Source of the DNA: a virus | Direction: 5' to 3' (one strand) | Virus record (IMG/VR): IMGVR_UViG_3300028025_002789 | Location: 1-64,000 of that record | DNA length: 64,000 bases | Shown here: piece by piece, positions 50,401 to 59,559 of the stretch | Position numbering within the stretch: position 1 is the stretch's first letter | How the letters are laid out: each line of letters begins with the position of its first letter | Made by a program: the position numbers and the translations under genes | The notes under the pieces: generated by a model | Told to the model about the DNA's origin: nothing | Databases searched by the model: none | What the model saw: the letters and a program-made list of their open reading frames with translations, nothing else

Positions 50401-50860
50401 TATTTATAAAACAGCATGGGGCAGAATAGGCCCAAATAGCGCACAGCAAAAGGTTGAAGAGTATGCTAGACAACAAGGAGTTAAGCCTGGGCAGCAGTTT
50501 ACACTTGGAGCTGGAAACAAAAAAGATAATACATACAAAGATTATCAATTTAGAGTAAGAGAAGACGGAACCGTCGTCCTTGTTAAAAAATTTGCAGCTG
50601 GTGGAATGGTCACAAATAGACCACTTGCAATGCCTAAGTTTAATAAAATGGGAATGGGCGGACCAGTAGTTAATTCAGTTCCTAGATATAATTCTGGAGG
50701 ATATGTATCTTCATCTAAGTCTTCTTCATCTTCAGTTATTATTAAAAATTTAAATGTCGAATTTCCAACTACCCCACCTAATGCTAAAGAATTCTATGCA
50801 CAAATAAAAGAAATAGCAAGACTAGAGGGAACTAAGGTTTCAGATGGGAAAAGAGCATAA
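44405..50860 (+). CDS. tape measure protein (2151 aa)
   Basis: Sets tail length; at the usual 0.15 nm per residue the tail would be about 320 nm. N-terminal TMP domain: TARQISKSMGASFNETIGLA and LALYLTAMREGGINASEGAN (residues about 230-390). Hydrophobic segments near 540-570 (LGFLGMFTAAAGPLIMLTGV), 1300-1345 and 1400-1420 fit membrane insertion during DNA entry. Repeated MATGGIVPG / GGxV / LPEGAFVVNK units occur at 900-1000 and near the C-terminus. Coiled coil at about 1750-1900. Confidence 0.95.
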   Translation: MADEQIVTNIVATSDFSNLITDLNKVSSALTKLQDKLQATNKTLAAQVAVMNRSFADTIRSTGQFSTHFVSLTSDVDKFGQQLDRGQMKLGQFFRVYAQHAKSNGGLIRDLAKQQVQLQNSVLQPLGKNAEGLMQYNVHIPRGIDVIKNKTAIARQELQIMNKVVQEGAGQLINWGKNTQWAGRQLTVGLTVPMAAFGKASADAFRTADEQLVRLTKVYGGISQTSSSELLKVRKDVIETARQISKSMGASFNETIGLAADIAATGKTGNELLKSVQETTRLAVLGEVDRQEAMKATLAIQTAFKSNTEELTESINFLNAVENQTSTTLNDLVEAIPKAGPIVKGLGGDVKDLALYLTAMREGGINASEGANALKSGLASLINPTKVATGMFADFGIDLKNIVQKNAGDTTATILELQSALETLNPLQKQQALEQLFGKFQFARMNALFENLGKQGSQTLQVLDLMKASSQDLSNLAGRELAQVTESASGRYRRALEGLKADLAAVGDQFLNINTSLINFVDGILKFIQKLPDPIKKILGFLGMFTAAAGPLIMLTGVLGNFFGYIIKGVSHMRALFKGGEGWKLLTPEILAANKAGNLVEQTFYSDAKAAAVLKQSIAGLTAEFAVLQQKATSAAVSINPGISTMAGNVIVAGGPRVVDPRHPLVGKPDTRAAAHHNPRGMMTQAQRDAQTIHSVTPGSIDVNQRIGTTPQMFMSGDLPKIEGLTAVKGVSTGIVAGEAAKWHALMGSLSMLSKKEVATLKKEIARTGTFSTDISQSFGQLLPVMTDITNNAARRSAQIVAQLQAGKITLDAARSKIIALNAEIEAMMAQATTQVATGLGRTASLTQTPLTGQPIVSPTGKSNIKEIFRSGRKGKAVIDTIARSLGIRTYGAGYSTETTIPKKMATGGIVPGVGNTDTYSTTLPEGAFVVNKQATAQNMDIIAPMLGMNMGGQVPVMLTPGEAVIDPKTASANLDTLYGINGPGAQGPGYRLGGYVPSAIANSILSAFKISSRSTKSAKLLGNWGMLLPKGINSGLAGNKSVRGAELIKYTQDPSRQTSVGEFLAHVGVPAKEIKRIQSNIAKKITESIDPRDSYNDAMLGQVSFSVIDKEIRSLESRLPGISLAYQKDRMTPGRRDTRKTPRAGETQAEADKRGGGSPTGLRAPGGRKSGYKTGKDGEAFAHFTDADFEENLALIGQSMGHMVGGYNPAVRGIHPNSYSINSHGRMTNLGMPLRKLERGWSNPRYVAPDPNSIALTNKWRRGYNSGGMVSMPRSIPVPQQNGKYNMGGKVQGYNAGGMIASTLLGLLASQGGSALGSKFGGETGSMIGGMLGFSIPGMLMAGRGPRMAKGSEEAQGFYGNKLDKSIIGNTKFGASLANTAAQGSKVSRVLMGMAGILTKTNLILAGVTTAAVLGYKAWQNHKEALRLNQLSYGLTAEAAQKAGLKFVDYNAKIKDSINNVKMVTERNKLMYESMKSAGLPIQMTIEQYKKLRKEVKSTMSDYVKMIDRAKDGDLASMAERLKTQFIAAGMSADEAAKKIYIAFTLSNKAASAAVSTVGNANFNKIIDAQTAAVQAMESFNKAASFEDAKTQATALNTALQAVDGSLENIVSESQKKADADKTGKTEVISRYEAEKQMLNGITSNIKGQKKLTQGLIDELAKQNPLIRDFATTQDTVLSLWQKMRLAAQGYTGDLTMGAQQTKALYTVYNKVASAVEAKNKVGALKSQYANLNTLQTQLEKAQNAAKGQSVQQQIDSKKAIEAIDDRIKKIKEEADARRKALSQQQQDEDSLTQIKKKQLEYQQALASGDMAAAAQAQLDIQSLNRQQQVTQATRAIDDKESSDIAKLEKQRDALSKKEENLANKAALAAESMGSLTEKIRKQQEAIDTFNSAVTNLQVAIIEKKKDISGESAAVVKAGEAAGVKTTGSDKVGVYDGSRLTYRDKTPQERAKDFMPKDLNKTLNTDTVYVNAKNLIDNAGTFNKPKDFGRVPGLDPRDIYKTAWGRIGPNSAQQKVEEYARQQGVKPGQQFTLGAGNKKDNTYKDYQFRVREDGTVVLVKKFAAGGMVTNRPLAMPKFNKMGMGGPVVNSVPRYNSGGYVSSSKSSSSSVIIKNLNVEFPTTPPNAKEFYAQIKEIARLEGTKVSDGKRA

Positions 50861-51318
50861 TGTCAACTATATATCTTCCAGTAGGATCGGTTTTATATTT
50901 TAATTCAACAATTAAAGTATCAGAGCATAATCGTCAACCAGTCTCAATTGGTAAGACAAGAATTGAACAAACTAAGAGAATGTCTAATGGGCTTATGCGT
51001 AAGTTCTTTATTGCCGATAAGGAAACAATTAGCGTTTCTTGGAACATGCTACCTTCATTTACAACTATGACAGTTGACGGAGGATATGGGGCAGTAGACT
51101 TAAAATCATTTTATGATGGATCTGCTACAAAAGCAGCGGGAGCATTATCAGGAAGATCCTCATTTGATGTAACCATTGCATATGGCAATACAACAAAAAC
51201 AATGGAAATGATGTTTACAAGTTGCTCATTTGAAATAGTTAAGCGAAATGTAAAGGAACAAACAACAGACCTTCCCCAAGAGTTTTGGAACGTATCTCTT
51301 TCTATGGAAGAGGTATAA
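50860..51318 (+). CDS. minor tail protein, distal-tail-like (152 aa)
   Basis: Starts at the tape-measure stop (TAATG overlap). SEHNRQPVSIGKTRIEQTKR ... KETISVSWNMLPSFTTMTVD has a small beta-domain pattern. First gene after tape measure, the usual place of Dit-type proteins that cap the tail tube, though the protein is shorter than usual Dit. Confidence 0.65.
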   Translation: MSTIYLPVGSVLYFNSTIKVSEHNRQPVSIGKTRIEQTKRMSNGLMRKFFIADKETISVSWNMLPSFTTMTVDGGYGAVDLKSFYDGSATKAAGALSGRSSFDVTIAYGNTTKTMEMMFTSCSFEIVKRNVKEQTTDLPQEFWNVSLSMEEV

Positions 51319-54300
51319 TGATAGATTCAGGTAAAACAGCTTTACAGAATATATTCAAGCAACAAAAAACAATTCAAGTAGAAGCTGGTTGCGAAATTGA
51401 ATATAACATGAATTCTTTAATTGATGGAATAACTATTTCTTCTGCCACTCCAGACTCCTCATATACATCACAAATATCTGGATGGCCAACAGGAAAAGCA
51501 AACCCATACAAAAAGCTTTTTCCAATAGATTCAATAATTAAACCATTTAGACCACTAGATTCAGGAATCAAGTACTTTGTATTTTTGTCAAACGATACGA
51601 CATCAAATACATTTTCTCCATATAGATCTTTACAATATCCATCTTCTCAGCCGAGAATATACTATCCAGGCGTAACCACTCAGTATAAATATTGGCTAGG
51701 GGCTAAAGACACAAATGTAAATTTAACATTAACATATAAGCAAACATCTAGCTCATCTATTGGCAACAAGCATGCATTGGCAAATAAAATAGTTATTAGG
51801 TTTGAAAAGTATCACGCTCTTCCATTATCGTATACTGTCACCGTAACAAGGTCTGATGGGTCAATACAGACTCTAGGCCCAATCGCTCCACCATCAAGTG
51901 GAAATATTGAATTAAACTATACTGGATCAGCCTGGACTCAGCATGCATTAACAGAGCCAGTTTCTTATGCTACTCCAATTTCAATTAAATCTATTAATCT
52001 AGTTGCAACATCTCCAGGCGGTGGAGAAGTAATTGGAGTCATAGAACTATCTGCAAGATGGGTAAAGGACATATCCTCAGACGTAGTATCATTTGATATA
52101 CAGAAAGAGTCATCATCTTCTTCAGAAGACATATTGCCAGTAGGATCAGTTACTGCTAATAGCATAACAGCAAACATAGTTAAATATAATCAATCTACAT
52201 TGCAGACAGTCTCATATAACAGAGAGTCAACATCGATTGATCCATCATTAATATACTTAGTTAAAAATGCAGAAATAAGACCATTCTTTAAAGTTTATCA
52301 TTCTGGTGGAACTACAGTTGCAGGCTCATATGATAAGGTTAAACAAGGAACATTCTATATAAATGATTTCAATATTGATGCCTATGGAGACACATCCATA
52401 AATGCTCTAGATGGATCAAAGTATTTAATGGAAACATTATGCCCAGATATTGTTTGTGAATTTTATCCAGTAACAGCAATTTTAAGAAGATTATTAGATT
52501 CAGTAGGGTTTTCAAACTATAACTTTAATTTACATGCTACATCAGAAACATCAATTCCTCAGATTAATTATTGGTGGACAGACGATACTACAACAGTATG
52601 GCAAGCAATTCAAGATCTATGTAGAGATATTCAGATGAACTCCTTCTTTGATGAAAACAATGTTCTTCAGTTTTATAGCAGAGACTACATATACGATAAA
52701 GCAAGGTCTTCTGTATGGGATTTTTACAATGAAGCAGAGGGTTCTTCTTTACCAAACATAATTGATTTTACTCAAAAAGAAATAGTTGCAGCAAACTATG
52801 TAAAAGTTTTATGGCAATCAGCTTTAACATCTAACTACACTGGAACATCAAGCGAGCTTTGGACAGCACCAACAACATTTTTAAGTGCTGGTGGATTACA
52901 GCAGTCTATAACAGACTCACAAATGGAACTTGTGATAGATACTAAAACAATAGATATATATTCAAAACAACAGGCATTCTATAACTTTTCAGGTTTTGTT
53001 TTGATAGACTCTGAGATTATTGAATATGAAGCAATTGGTTATGACGTAACTTTGCAAAATGGAACAAAAGAACATCAATGGATTTATTCAGAATCTGATG
53101 TAAATAAATACAGGTCGTTATCAAAACCTGGATACGAGGACGTCAATAATCCAGCAAACACATCTTACTTTAAGCCAAGCGGAAGATACAAGGTTAAAAA
53201 GAGAGGTGCACTTGGAACAGTAGCAGCTGCACATTCATCTGGAAATTCAAATCTAGGAAATTGGACTGGAAGAGAAGTAACTTGGGATAACAAGGCAACA
53301 ACAACATATGGAACTTCAACAACCCCTAGCAGTTTAGATTTTTATTATAACGTTAAGCCAAAACAAATATCTTTAACTAGCGTTGAGTTAGACTTTGTTG
53401 AGCCTACTACTAATCCTACTTCATATATAGTAGAAGTTCAAAGATTAAATGATGATGGGTCAAACGATGGAGCAGCAATAACTCTTCCAGCATTTACTGG
53501 AAATCCCCCATTATTAATTGAAAATCTTTTTCCAGGATCAAAGTATAAATTTAAAGTTACACCAAAAAACGGAGCTGTATCTGGAAATAGTATAATTAGT
53601 GCAGTTTTTACACTTAGCGCTGTATCGTATAATGGAAACTTCTCTTCTAACCCAGTATTAGCAACAGCATTAACACCAGGAAAATCTTACCTGACATTAA
53701 CTAATTCAACAACAGCTAAAGATAAATATGTTATGGCATATAGAGACTTCAATGGAATTAATTTAACTTCTTTTACACCAAACACATCTTATCCGCCATA
53801 CTCATATACCCCAAATACATATAGCGAAGCATACTACGCATTTGGCACTAGCATATTTTTAGATTCAGATATAAAATCACAAGCATCGTCAGCTGGCATG
53901 GGATTCTTCGTTGATGATTTAGGGAAAACTGGATACTTTATTGTTGTTGAAACTACAAAATCTGCAACCGCAAAAGAAACTAAATCAGTTAGAATATTAA
54001 AAGCTGACGGGTCTGGAGTTAGAATATTAGCAGACTCACAAAGAACAGCCACGTCAACATTTGAAGGAGTATATGGCGGTAAACAGTACAACTTAGATGT
54101 CAGAGTTAAGGTTCTTGGAAACGATCTAAGCATTATTGCATACGTAAATGGATTTAAAATAGAGGCAAAAGATTCTAATGGGATGCTAAACGCCAAGGAG
54201 ACCAATAAGATTTTAGATCAAACAAAAACAGTATCAGTTATTTGTGGAAATGGTACAGTCGCATTTGATTATGTTTATGCAACAGATATGAGTAAAACAA

Positions 54301-54980
54301 AGTATGAACAATCACTAGTTGACCCAAACATGTACCTAGCACAATTTTCAAATGATCTACTAGACATGTCATTTGGAGATATTGTATATGACGCCAAGAA
54401 CTCAGAAAATACATTAAAGAGTCAAACAGTGGATGATTTTGGAACAGTAGTGAGAGAAATTTATTATGTTAAAACTAAGTTAAATACAAGACCAGCATTT
54501 CCTGTATTATGGTCTACTGGAGGAAACAAGGCAGTAAATATTATTGGACAGACAGTATCTAACTTTAATGCAGAGGCGTATGTATTAAATAATACTTCTA
54601 CAACTGTTCCATTAAGTAACGGTGCCGAAGCTGGATTCTTTATATATGGAAACAGTATTGGTCAGTCTGGAACCTTAGAATATTCAACTGACGACAGTTC
54701 AGAATACGCAAATAAAGAACCAGTAATTTTTGAGTCTAGGTGGCTACAAAATGAATATGATGTCAAGCAATTGGCAAACTTTATAAAAAATAAAGCTATT
54801 AATAAGGGCAAACTTATAGACATGGAAGTATTTGGAAACCCATTACTTTCAGTAGGAGACATAGTTAAAGTTAAATATACCTATCAGGGACTACTTGGAA
54901 CTGAATCCCTGATCATCACAGATATTAACCAATCTTTTCAGGAAGGAATAAATACATCCATTACATGTCGAACTTTGTAG
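51318..54980 (+). CDS. large minor tail / hub protein with FN3 domain (1220 aa)
   Basis: ATG 51318 overlaps the previous stop. NDFNIDAYGDTSINALDGSK ... LCPDIVCEFYPVTAILRRLL near residues 355-400 is a hub (Tal)-like motif. An FN3 domain lies at about 678-766 (TSYIVEVQRLNDDGSND ... GSKYKFKVTPKNG), followed by a LamG-like beta region (about 790-985). The end SVGDIVKVKYTYQGLLGTES resembles OB-type hub modules. Probable central tail tip. Confidence 0.75.
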   Translation: MIDSGKTALQNIFKQQKTIQVEAGCEIEYNMNSLIDGITISSATPDSSYTSQISGWPTGKANPYKKLFPIDSIIKPFRPLDSGIKYFVFLSNDTTSNTFSPYRSLQYPSSQPRIYYPGVTTQYKYWLGAKDTNVNLTLTYKQTSSSSIGNKHALANKIVIRFEKYHALPLSYTVTVTRSDGSIQTLGPIAPPSSGNIELNYTGSAWTQHALTEPVSYATPISIKSINLVATSPGGGEVIGVIELSARWVKDISSDVVSFDIQKESSSSSEDILPVGSVTANSITANIVKYNQSTLQTVSYNRESTSIDPSLIYLVKNAEIRPFFKVYHSGGTTVAGSYDKVKQGTFYINDFNIDAYGDTSINALDGSKYLMETLCPDIVCEFYPVTAILRRLLDSVGFSNYNFNLHATSETSIPQINYWWTDDTTTVWQAIQDLCRDIQMNSFFDENNVLQFYSRDYIYDKARSSVWDFYNEAEGSSLPNIIDFTQKEIVAANYVKVLWQSALTSNYTGTSSELWTAPTTFLSAGGLQQSITDSQMELVIDTKTIDIYSKQQAFYNFSGFVLIDSEIIEYEAIGYDVTLQNGTKEHQWIYSESDVNKYRSLSKPGYEDVNNPANTSYFKPSGRYKVKKRGALGTVAAAHSSGNSNLGNWTGREVTWDNKATTTYGTSTTPSSLDFYYNVKPKQISLTSVELDFVEPTTNPTSYIVEVQRLNDDGSNDGAAITLPAFTGNPPLLIENLFPGSKYKFKVTPKNGAVSGNSIISAVFTLSAVSYNGNFSSNPVLATALTPGKSYLTLTNSTTAKDKYVMAYRDFNGINLTSFTPNTSYPPYSYTPNTYSEAYYAFGTSIFLDSDIKSQASSAGMGFFVDDLGKTGYFIVVETTKSATAKETKSVRILKADGSGVRILADSQRTATSTFEGVYGGKQYNLDVRVKVLGNDLSIIAYVNGFKIEAKDSNGMLNAKETNKILDQTKTVSVICGNGTVAFDYVYATDMSKTKYEQSLVDPNMYLAQFSNDLLDMSFGDIVYDAKNSENTLKSQTVDDFGTVVREIYYVKTKLNTRPAFPVLWSTGGNKAVNIIGQTVSNFNAEAYVLNNTSTTVPLSNGAEAGFFIYGNSIGQSGTLEYSTDDSSEYANKEPVIFESRWLQNEYDVKQLANFIKNKAINKGKLIDMEVFGNPLLSVGDIVKVKYTYQGLLGTESLIITDINQSFQEGINTSITCRTL

Positions 54981-54992
54981 TTGACCAAATGG

Positions 54993-54998
54993 TATAAT
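54993..54998 (+). promoter_or_regulatory. leaderless -10 box before 55005
   Basis: TATAAT, 6 nt, ATG. A TTG start at 54981 would put the -10 box inside the gene, so the ATG is preferred. Confidence 0.55.
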
Positions 54999-55004
54999 AT
55001 TAAA

Positions 55005-55811
55005 ATGAAAGCAGACCAATCAAAAAATAGAATCCCGTCCAAAAAGATTACTCCAGGGACTCCTATTATTCTGCAAAAAGATAGTCCAGATTTAATATTT
55101 TTAAATCCTAAAAACGTTATTATTAAAGATGGTAGCGGATTTGTTTATGATAAATTTTCAGGTGGAATTAATTTAGGAACACTTGGAGACGAAACACAAG
55201 GCGGCGACGAAAGCGTAGACTCAGATAACCCGCTTCCATTTGTAGACACCGTTGATATGACAGATATAGAAAGCATCACATTTGAAGAATATATTGATCC
55301 TACAACAAAAATAACTAAATATAATGCTATAATTAAAATTAGAAACGGTAGCGTAAATGCAAGTAGTGTTGTAGGTGTAGATGCAAGAATTTATGATTCA
55401 TCTTCATCATCATATACGGCCTCTACTGCAATCTCTGCTAATAGCAATAGCCCTACATTTATTACTCCAACACCGACAGTACCATCAGTAATTTTTGATA
55501 GAACTGGATCAACTGGAGTATCTTGGGGATGGAATGACTCAAGCGGATTTGGATCTTATGACTCAATATCCTATGAGTGGATTATAACAACTTTACAAAC
55601 TGGAGGAACGGTTATTAGTTCAGGAACAAAAGCCTATCCTTCTTCATCATATTACGGTATAGGTGATAGCGGAAAAACTAGACAATATAGAATTAGCTCT
55701 TCACAAGGAGATACGCCAGCTTCTGCATCTGCAAGATGGCTTAAAGTTAGGACAGTGGTAACTGGAACAAATGGTAAAAAATACTATTCCAATTACTCCA
55801 CTGCAATTTGA
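55005..55811 (+). CDS. minor tail protein (268 aa)
   Basis: Starts at the ATG 6 nt after TATAAT. PSKKITPGTPIILQKDSPDL ... GFVYDKFSGGINLGTLGDE, then a beta domain with WGWNDSSGFGSYDSISYEWI and YSIxxGTAYPSSS-type loops of Ig/FN3 style. Tail tip or fibre component. Confidence 0.65.
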   Translation: MKADQSKNRIPSKKITPGTPIILQKDSPDLIFLNPKNVIIKDGSGFVYDKFSGGINLGTLGDETQGGDESVDSDNPLPFVDTVDMTDIESITFEEYIDPTTKITKYNAIIKIRNGSVNASSVVGVDARIYDSSSSSYTASTAISANSNSPTFITPTPTVPSVIFDRTGSTGVSWGWNDSSGFGSYDSISYEWIITTLQTGGTVISSGTKAYPSSSYYGIGDSGKTRQYRISSSQGDTPASASARWLKVRTVVTGTNGKKYYSNYSTAI

Positions 55812-55822
55812 TAGGGGACAAA

Positions 55823-56965
55823 ATGATAAAAGGTGAATATGTAATATATGAAAACGGAAAAGAAATATTCCGATCCCCTAATATTATAACAAAGTTTGGC
55901 AAAAGATACTTCACACGCCAGCTTGCTGGAATGATTCAAAATAATTCTAAAGATATGGCAATCGGAATTAGTGAATCGAAGTCTATATCTACTGTTTCTG
56001 GAAACGGTACATCTATAACATTTACTACAACTTCTGCACATGGACTATCTGTGGGTAATAAGGTTAGCATTGTGAACGTAAATCCAATAGCCTACAATTT
56101 ATCTGATGTTATAATTGATACAGTTCCAACATCCACTACTTTTACTGTACTGGGAACAACATCTTCAACATATGTATCTGGCGGGAATGTATGCTCAGAC
56201 GTAGACACTAGACTAGGATTTGAAATATACAGAACTCCAGTATCTCTTGGAAGCACAGACATACAGGTTCAAAATGATACTGCTACATATTCAATTATTT
56301 ATAAAGCTACAATACCACAAGATGTGTCTGGAGTTATATCAGAAATTGGATTATATCCATCACTAAGAACATCTTCAAATAGCTACGACAGCAAGTTTGT
56401 AGCAGATTTTGATAAGTACTTTGACTGGGTAGATTTAAATAATTATAGTCCAGCAACATCTCCAATTGGAGCAAAGGTAGGAGGAAATGTATTAACAATG
56501 ACATCTAATGCTTCTTCCTCTAATGAGTATAAGACTAACATATCTTTAGATCTAGAAGGATATAGCAATCAAGATTCTTTAACAATTGCATACTATAAAG
56601 AAGATACAAATCTTAATAAGATTACTTTAAAGTTTTATAGCTCTGATTCAGATTATTATTATGTGGATATTACTCCACAATCTGGAACTGGACATAAAAT
56701 ATCTTCCGATATTAATTTAAGCACACTATTTGGAAACATAGTAGGGTCACCATCTAAATCAGAGATTATTAAAATTGGAGTGGTAATTGTTCCAAATGCT
56801 TCTACATCTACATCTGTAGGAATAGACTCATTAAGAATTAATGATGAGGATACCTTTGACCCTTTATTTGGATTACTAAGTAGAACAATTCTTTCTTCCC
56901 CATATTTAACTAAAATGGCTGGAAGACAAATAGACATAGAGTATAGATTAGACTTGGACTTTTAA
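55823..56965 (+). CDS. minor tail protein (380 aa)
   Basis: ATG 55823 with GGGG 6 nt before it. MIKGEYVIYENGKEIFRSPN ... FTRQLAGMIQNNSKDMAIGI resembles tail proteins encoded after the hub. The middle is a beta domain (ISEIGLYPSLRTSSNSYDSK) and the end LSSPYLTKMAGRQIDIEYRL suggests a docking tail. Confidence 0.65.
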   Translation: MIKGEYVIYENGKEIFRSPNIITKFGKRYFTRQLAGMIQNNSKDMAIGISESKSISTVSGNGTSITFTTTSAHGLSVGNKVSIVNVNPIAYNLSDVIIDTVPTSTTFTVLGTTSSTYVSGGNVCSDVDTRLGFEIYRTPVSLGSTDIQVQNDTATYSIIYKATIPQDVSGVISEIGLYPSLRTSSNSYDSKFVADFDKYFDWVDLNNYSPATSPIGAKVGGNVLTMTSNASSSNEYKTNISLDLEGYSNQDSLTIAYYKEDTNLNKITLKFYSSDSDYYYVDITPQSGTGHKISSDINLSTLFGNIVGSPSKSEIIKIGVVIVPNASTSTSVGIDSLRINDEDTFDPLFGLLSRTILSSPYLTKMAGRQIDIEYRLDLDF

Positions 56966-59371
56966 ATGGCATATGAAGACCTATTAAAAGATACCTCTAG
57001 GGTTGATTCAAGCAATAGTAATTACTTTTTAGTTACTATTACAGATATAGATGTAAACCAGTCATACCCAATTCAATTTAGATGGAAATATAATGATGGA
57101 ACATTTTCTCCATGGTCTGCGGTTAGAGTAATAACAACTCCTGGAGAATCGGATCCAAATACTCCTAAATTTGTTTCTACAAATGTAGATGTGTCTACTC
57201 CTGGATTTTTAAAAATTACATGGGATGGAACTTCTGATGATGCTACACCAACACCACTTACAGATATAGATAGAGTAGATGTTTATATAAATGGTTTGCC
57301 ATTTGATGGAACAAAGCCAGCAGCATCATTTAAAACAGCTGGCACACAAGTAATAGCAGCTCCAGGTGGAACATATCAAATAGTTTTATACGCTGTTTCA
57401 AAACTAGGTAAACTTTCACCAGTTAGCGCAGCAGTTACTAAAACAGTTTCAGACATAAGCAACCCAGTAGTTGATCCAGAAGATCCAGAAGCGCCAACCG
57501 TAACCGCAGGACTTGCATCTGTTATCGTTGAATGGAGTGGTAAAAAAACTGGTGGTTTAGATTTTCCCACAGGAAGCTTTGCTGGAGCAAAAGTATTTAT
57601 AGGAACCTCAGCAGGATTTACTCCAAGTGACAACAACTGGGTACACACATTAAATTTTGCAAATGGTTCAAACAAAGTATCAATTGGCGTAGGAACAATT
57701 ATTGATAAAACTGCTGGAACCCTTCTACAATACAATACTCCATACTATGTAAAAATAGATACGATTAACGCAAGTGGCACATCAAATAATAATCCCATTG
57801 CAGCCTCTGGTAATCCAATTACTGTAAATAAAGTTGCCGCAAGCGAAATTAAAACAGGAACACTTGCAGCAGATGCATCAATTACGGCTGGAATAGATGG
57901 TGGATCTAGGGTTGTTTTATCTGGTGGAGCCAACCCACTTGTAATATATGGAACTAATGGAACTACAGAATTATTAAAATTTACTGGTGGAGCAACTGGA
58001 ACATTAACCGTAAATGGAGGCGGAACATTTACAGGAGATTTATCAGCTGGATCAGGATCCTCTATATTTAAATCAGATACAAGCGGAATATATCTTGGAA
58101 ATGCAGTATATGCTTCTGCGCCGTTTAGTGTTTCTAGAAATGGTGTATTAAAAGCAGAGTCTGGAACTATTGGAGGATGGGTTCTTGGAAGCACATATTT
58201 ACAAAATGCTTCAGTATCCCCAACAATCAAAATTGACACTACTGGAATTATAGTAGGATCTACATCTAATCCATATATTGATATCACATCTTCTGGTATT
58301 ACTCATAGAAATGCAAATGGAACCGCAAGCGGCAAATTTACTTTAACCACTGGGCCGTCAGCGCAATTAACAATTGATGGCACATTTACAATTAGTGGGT
58401 CCTCAACCATTGATGGAACAGCAGCATCTACAGTTGTATCTAATGCTTCAACTGGGTCAACAGCAATTCAATCTGGAAATGGAGTTACAAAAAATTCTAG
58501 TAATCAAATAACTAGAATTAGTACTAATGGTGGAATTGTAGTTTCAAGTTCTACAGCTTCAAGCGGAGCAAGAGTAGAATTAACAAATACTGGATTTTAT
58601 TCTTATAACGGAAGCGGTCAGGAAACTGTTAGTATAAATGCATCAGATGGATCCGCCTCATTTGCTGGAACAGTAAATGCTAATTCTGGATACTTAGGAA
58701 ACTCATCTTCTGGATGGAATATTACATCTACATCGATAAATAATAACGCTAGTACATCAGCAGGAGTTACAGCAATTTTTGCAACCCCATCTGCTGGATA
58801 TAGCATACTTGTTCCTGGAAAAATAGTTTCTGACGGCGGATTCCAGTCAGATCTTGGAATTCAATTAGTAAGAGGCGGAAGCACAACTTCAAACTCATTC
58901 TGGAAGTCTCTTGGAAACATGTCACCATTTTTTGACAACGGATATACAGTTGGCTCATCTAGCTGGAAATGGTCTGCAATATGGGCATACACTGGAACAA
59001 TTCAGACTTCTGATCAAAGGCTTAAAAAAGATATTATAGAGTCTAGTCTGGGCCTAGAATTCATTAATGCTCTAAATCCAGTTTCTTATAAATGGATAAT
59101 TGGAGGACGAAAGCCAATATATGACGAAGAAACAAAATCTTTTACAAGCACAGAAGATGTACCAGGAACAAGAACACATTATGGATTTTTGGCACAAGAA
59201 GTAAAACAAGCTTTAGATACGGTGGCACCTGGAAAAGATTTCTCTGGCTGGGTTCTAACAGATAAAGATGATCCAGAGTCTGAGCAAGCACTAAGATATG
59301 AAGAATTTATATCCCCAATGGTAAAGGCCATACAAGAGTTATCAGCAAGGCTTGACGCCCTAGAAGCATAA
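56966..59371 (+). CDS. tail fibre with S74 intramolecular chaperone (801 aa)
   Basis: N-terminal FN3-like repeats (residues about 15-290; IQFRWKYNDGTFSPWSAVRV, YQIVLYAVSKLG). Then a triple-beta shaft with GAGSSTF-type repeats. C-terminus 675-801 is a peptidase S74 auto-chaperone: catalytic Ser682 and Lys687 in SDQRLKKDI, followed by YGFLAQEVKQAL and ISPMVKAIQELSARLDALE. The domain aids trimer folding and is cut off itself. Confidence 0.85.
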   Translation: MAYEDLLKDTSRVDSSNSNYFLVTITDIDVNQSYPIQFRWKYNDGTFSPWSAVRVITTPGESDPNTPKFVSTNVDVSTPGFLKITWDGTSDDATPTPLTDIDRVDVYINGLPFDGTKPAASFKTAGTQVIAAPGGTYQIVLYAVSKLGKLSPVSAAVTKTVSDISNPVVDPEDPEAPTVTAGLASVIVEWSGKKTGGLDFPTGSFAGAKVFIGTSAGFTPSDNNWVHTLNFANGSNKVSIGVGTIIDKTAGTLLQYNTPYYVKIDTINASGTSNNNPIAASGNPITVNKVAASEIKTGTLAADASITAGIDGGSRVVLSGGANPLVIYGTNGTTELLKFTGGATGTLTVNGGGTFTGDLSAGSGSSIFKSDTSGIYLGNAVYASAPFSVSRNGVLKAESGTIGGWVLGSTYLQNASVSPTIKIDTTGIIVGSTSNPYIDITSSGITHRNANGTASGKFTLTTGPSAQLTIDGTFTISGSSTIDGTAASTVVSNASTGSTAIQSGNGVTKNSSNQITRISTNGGIVVSSSTASSGARVELTNTGFYSYNGSGQETVSINASDGSASFAGTVNANSGYLGNSSSGWNITSTSINNNASTSAGVTAIFATPSAGYSILVPGKIVSDGGFQSDLGIQLVRGGSTTSNSFWKSLGNMSPFFDNGYTVGSSSWKWSAIWAYTGTIQTSDQRLKKDIIESSLGLEFINALNPVSYKWIIGGRKPIYDEETKSFTSTEDVPGTRTHYGFLAQEVKQALDTVAPGKDFSGWVLTDKDDPESEQALRYEEFISPMVKAIQELSARLDALEA

Positions 59372-59403
59372 TGCTATTATAGGTATCTACAGATAGGATA
59401 GTT

Positions 59404-59559
59404 ATGTCAAATAAGGCAGAATTAGTAATTACCGCTCTACAACAGCGTATAGGAGAAATTGTATCTAATTATGAAACTCAGATTGCAGTTTTACGTGCAG
59501 AGATTACTCAACTTATGGAAGCAAATGATTCGAAAGAAACAGACACAGACTCTAACTAA
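59404..59559 (+). CDS. small coiled-coil protein (51 aa)
   Basis: Read directly: ATG 59404, stop TAA 59557-59559. ELVITALQQRIGEIVSNYET ... AVLRAEITQLMEA is a clean coiled coil with a charged tail. Overlaps the next gene by 35 nt. Function unknown. Confidence 0.6.
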   Translation: MSNKAELVITALQQRIGEIVSNYETQIAVLRAEITQLMEANDSKETDTDSN

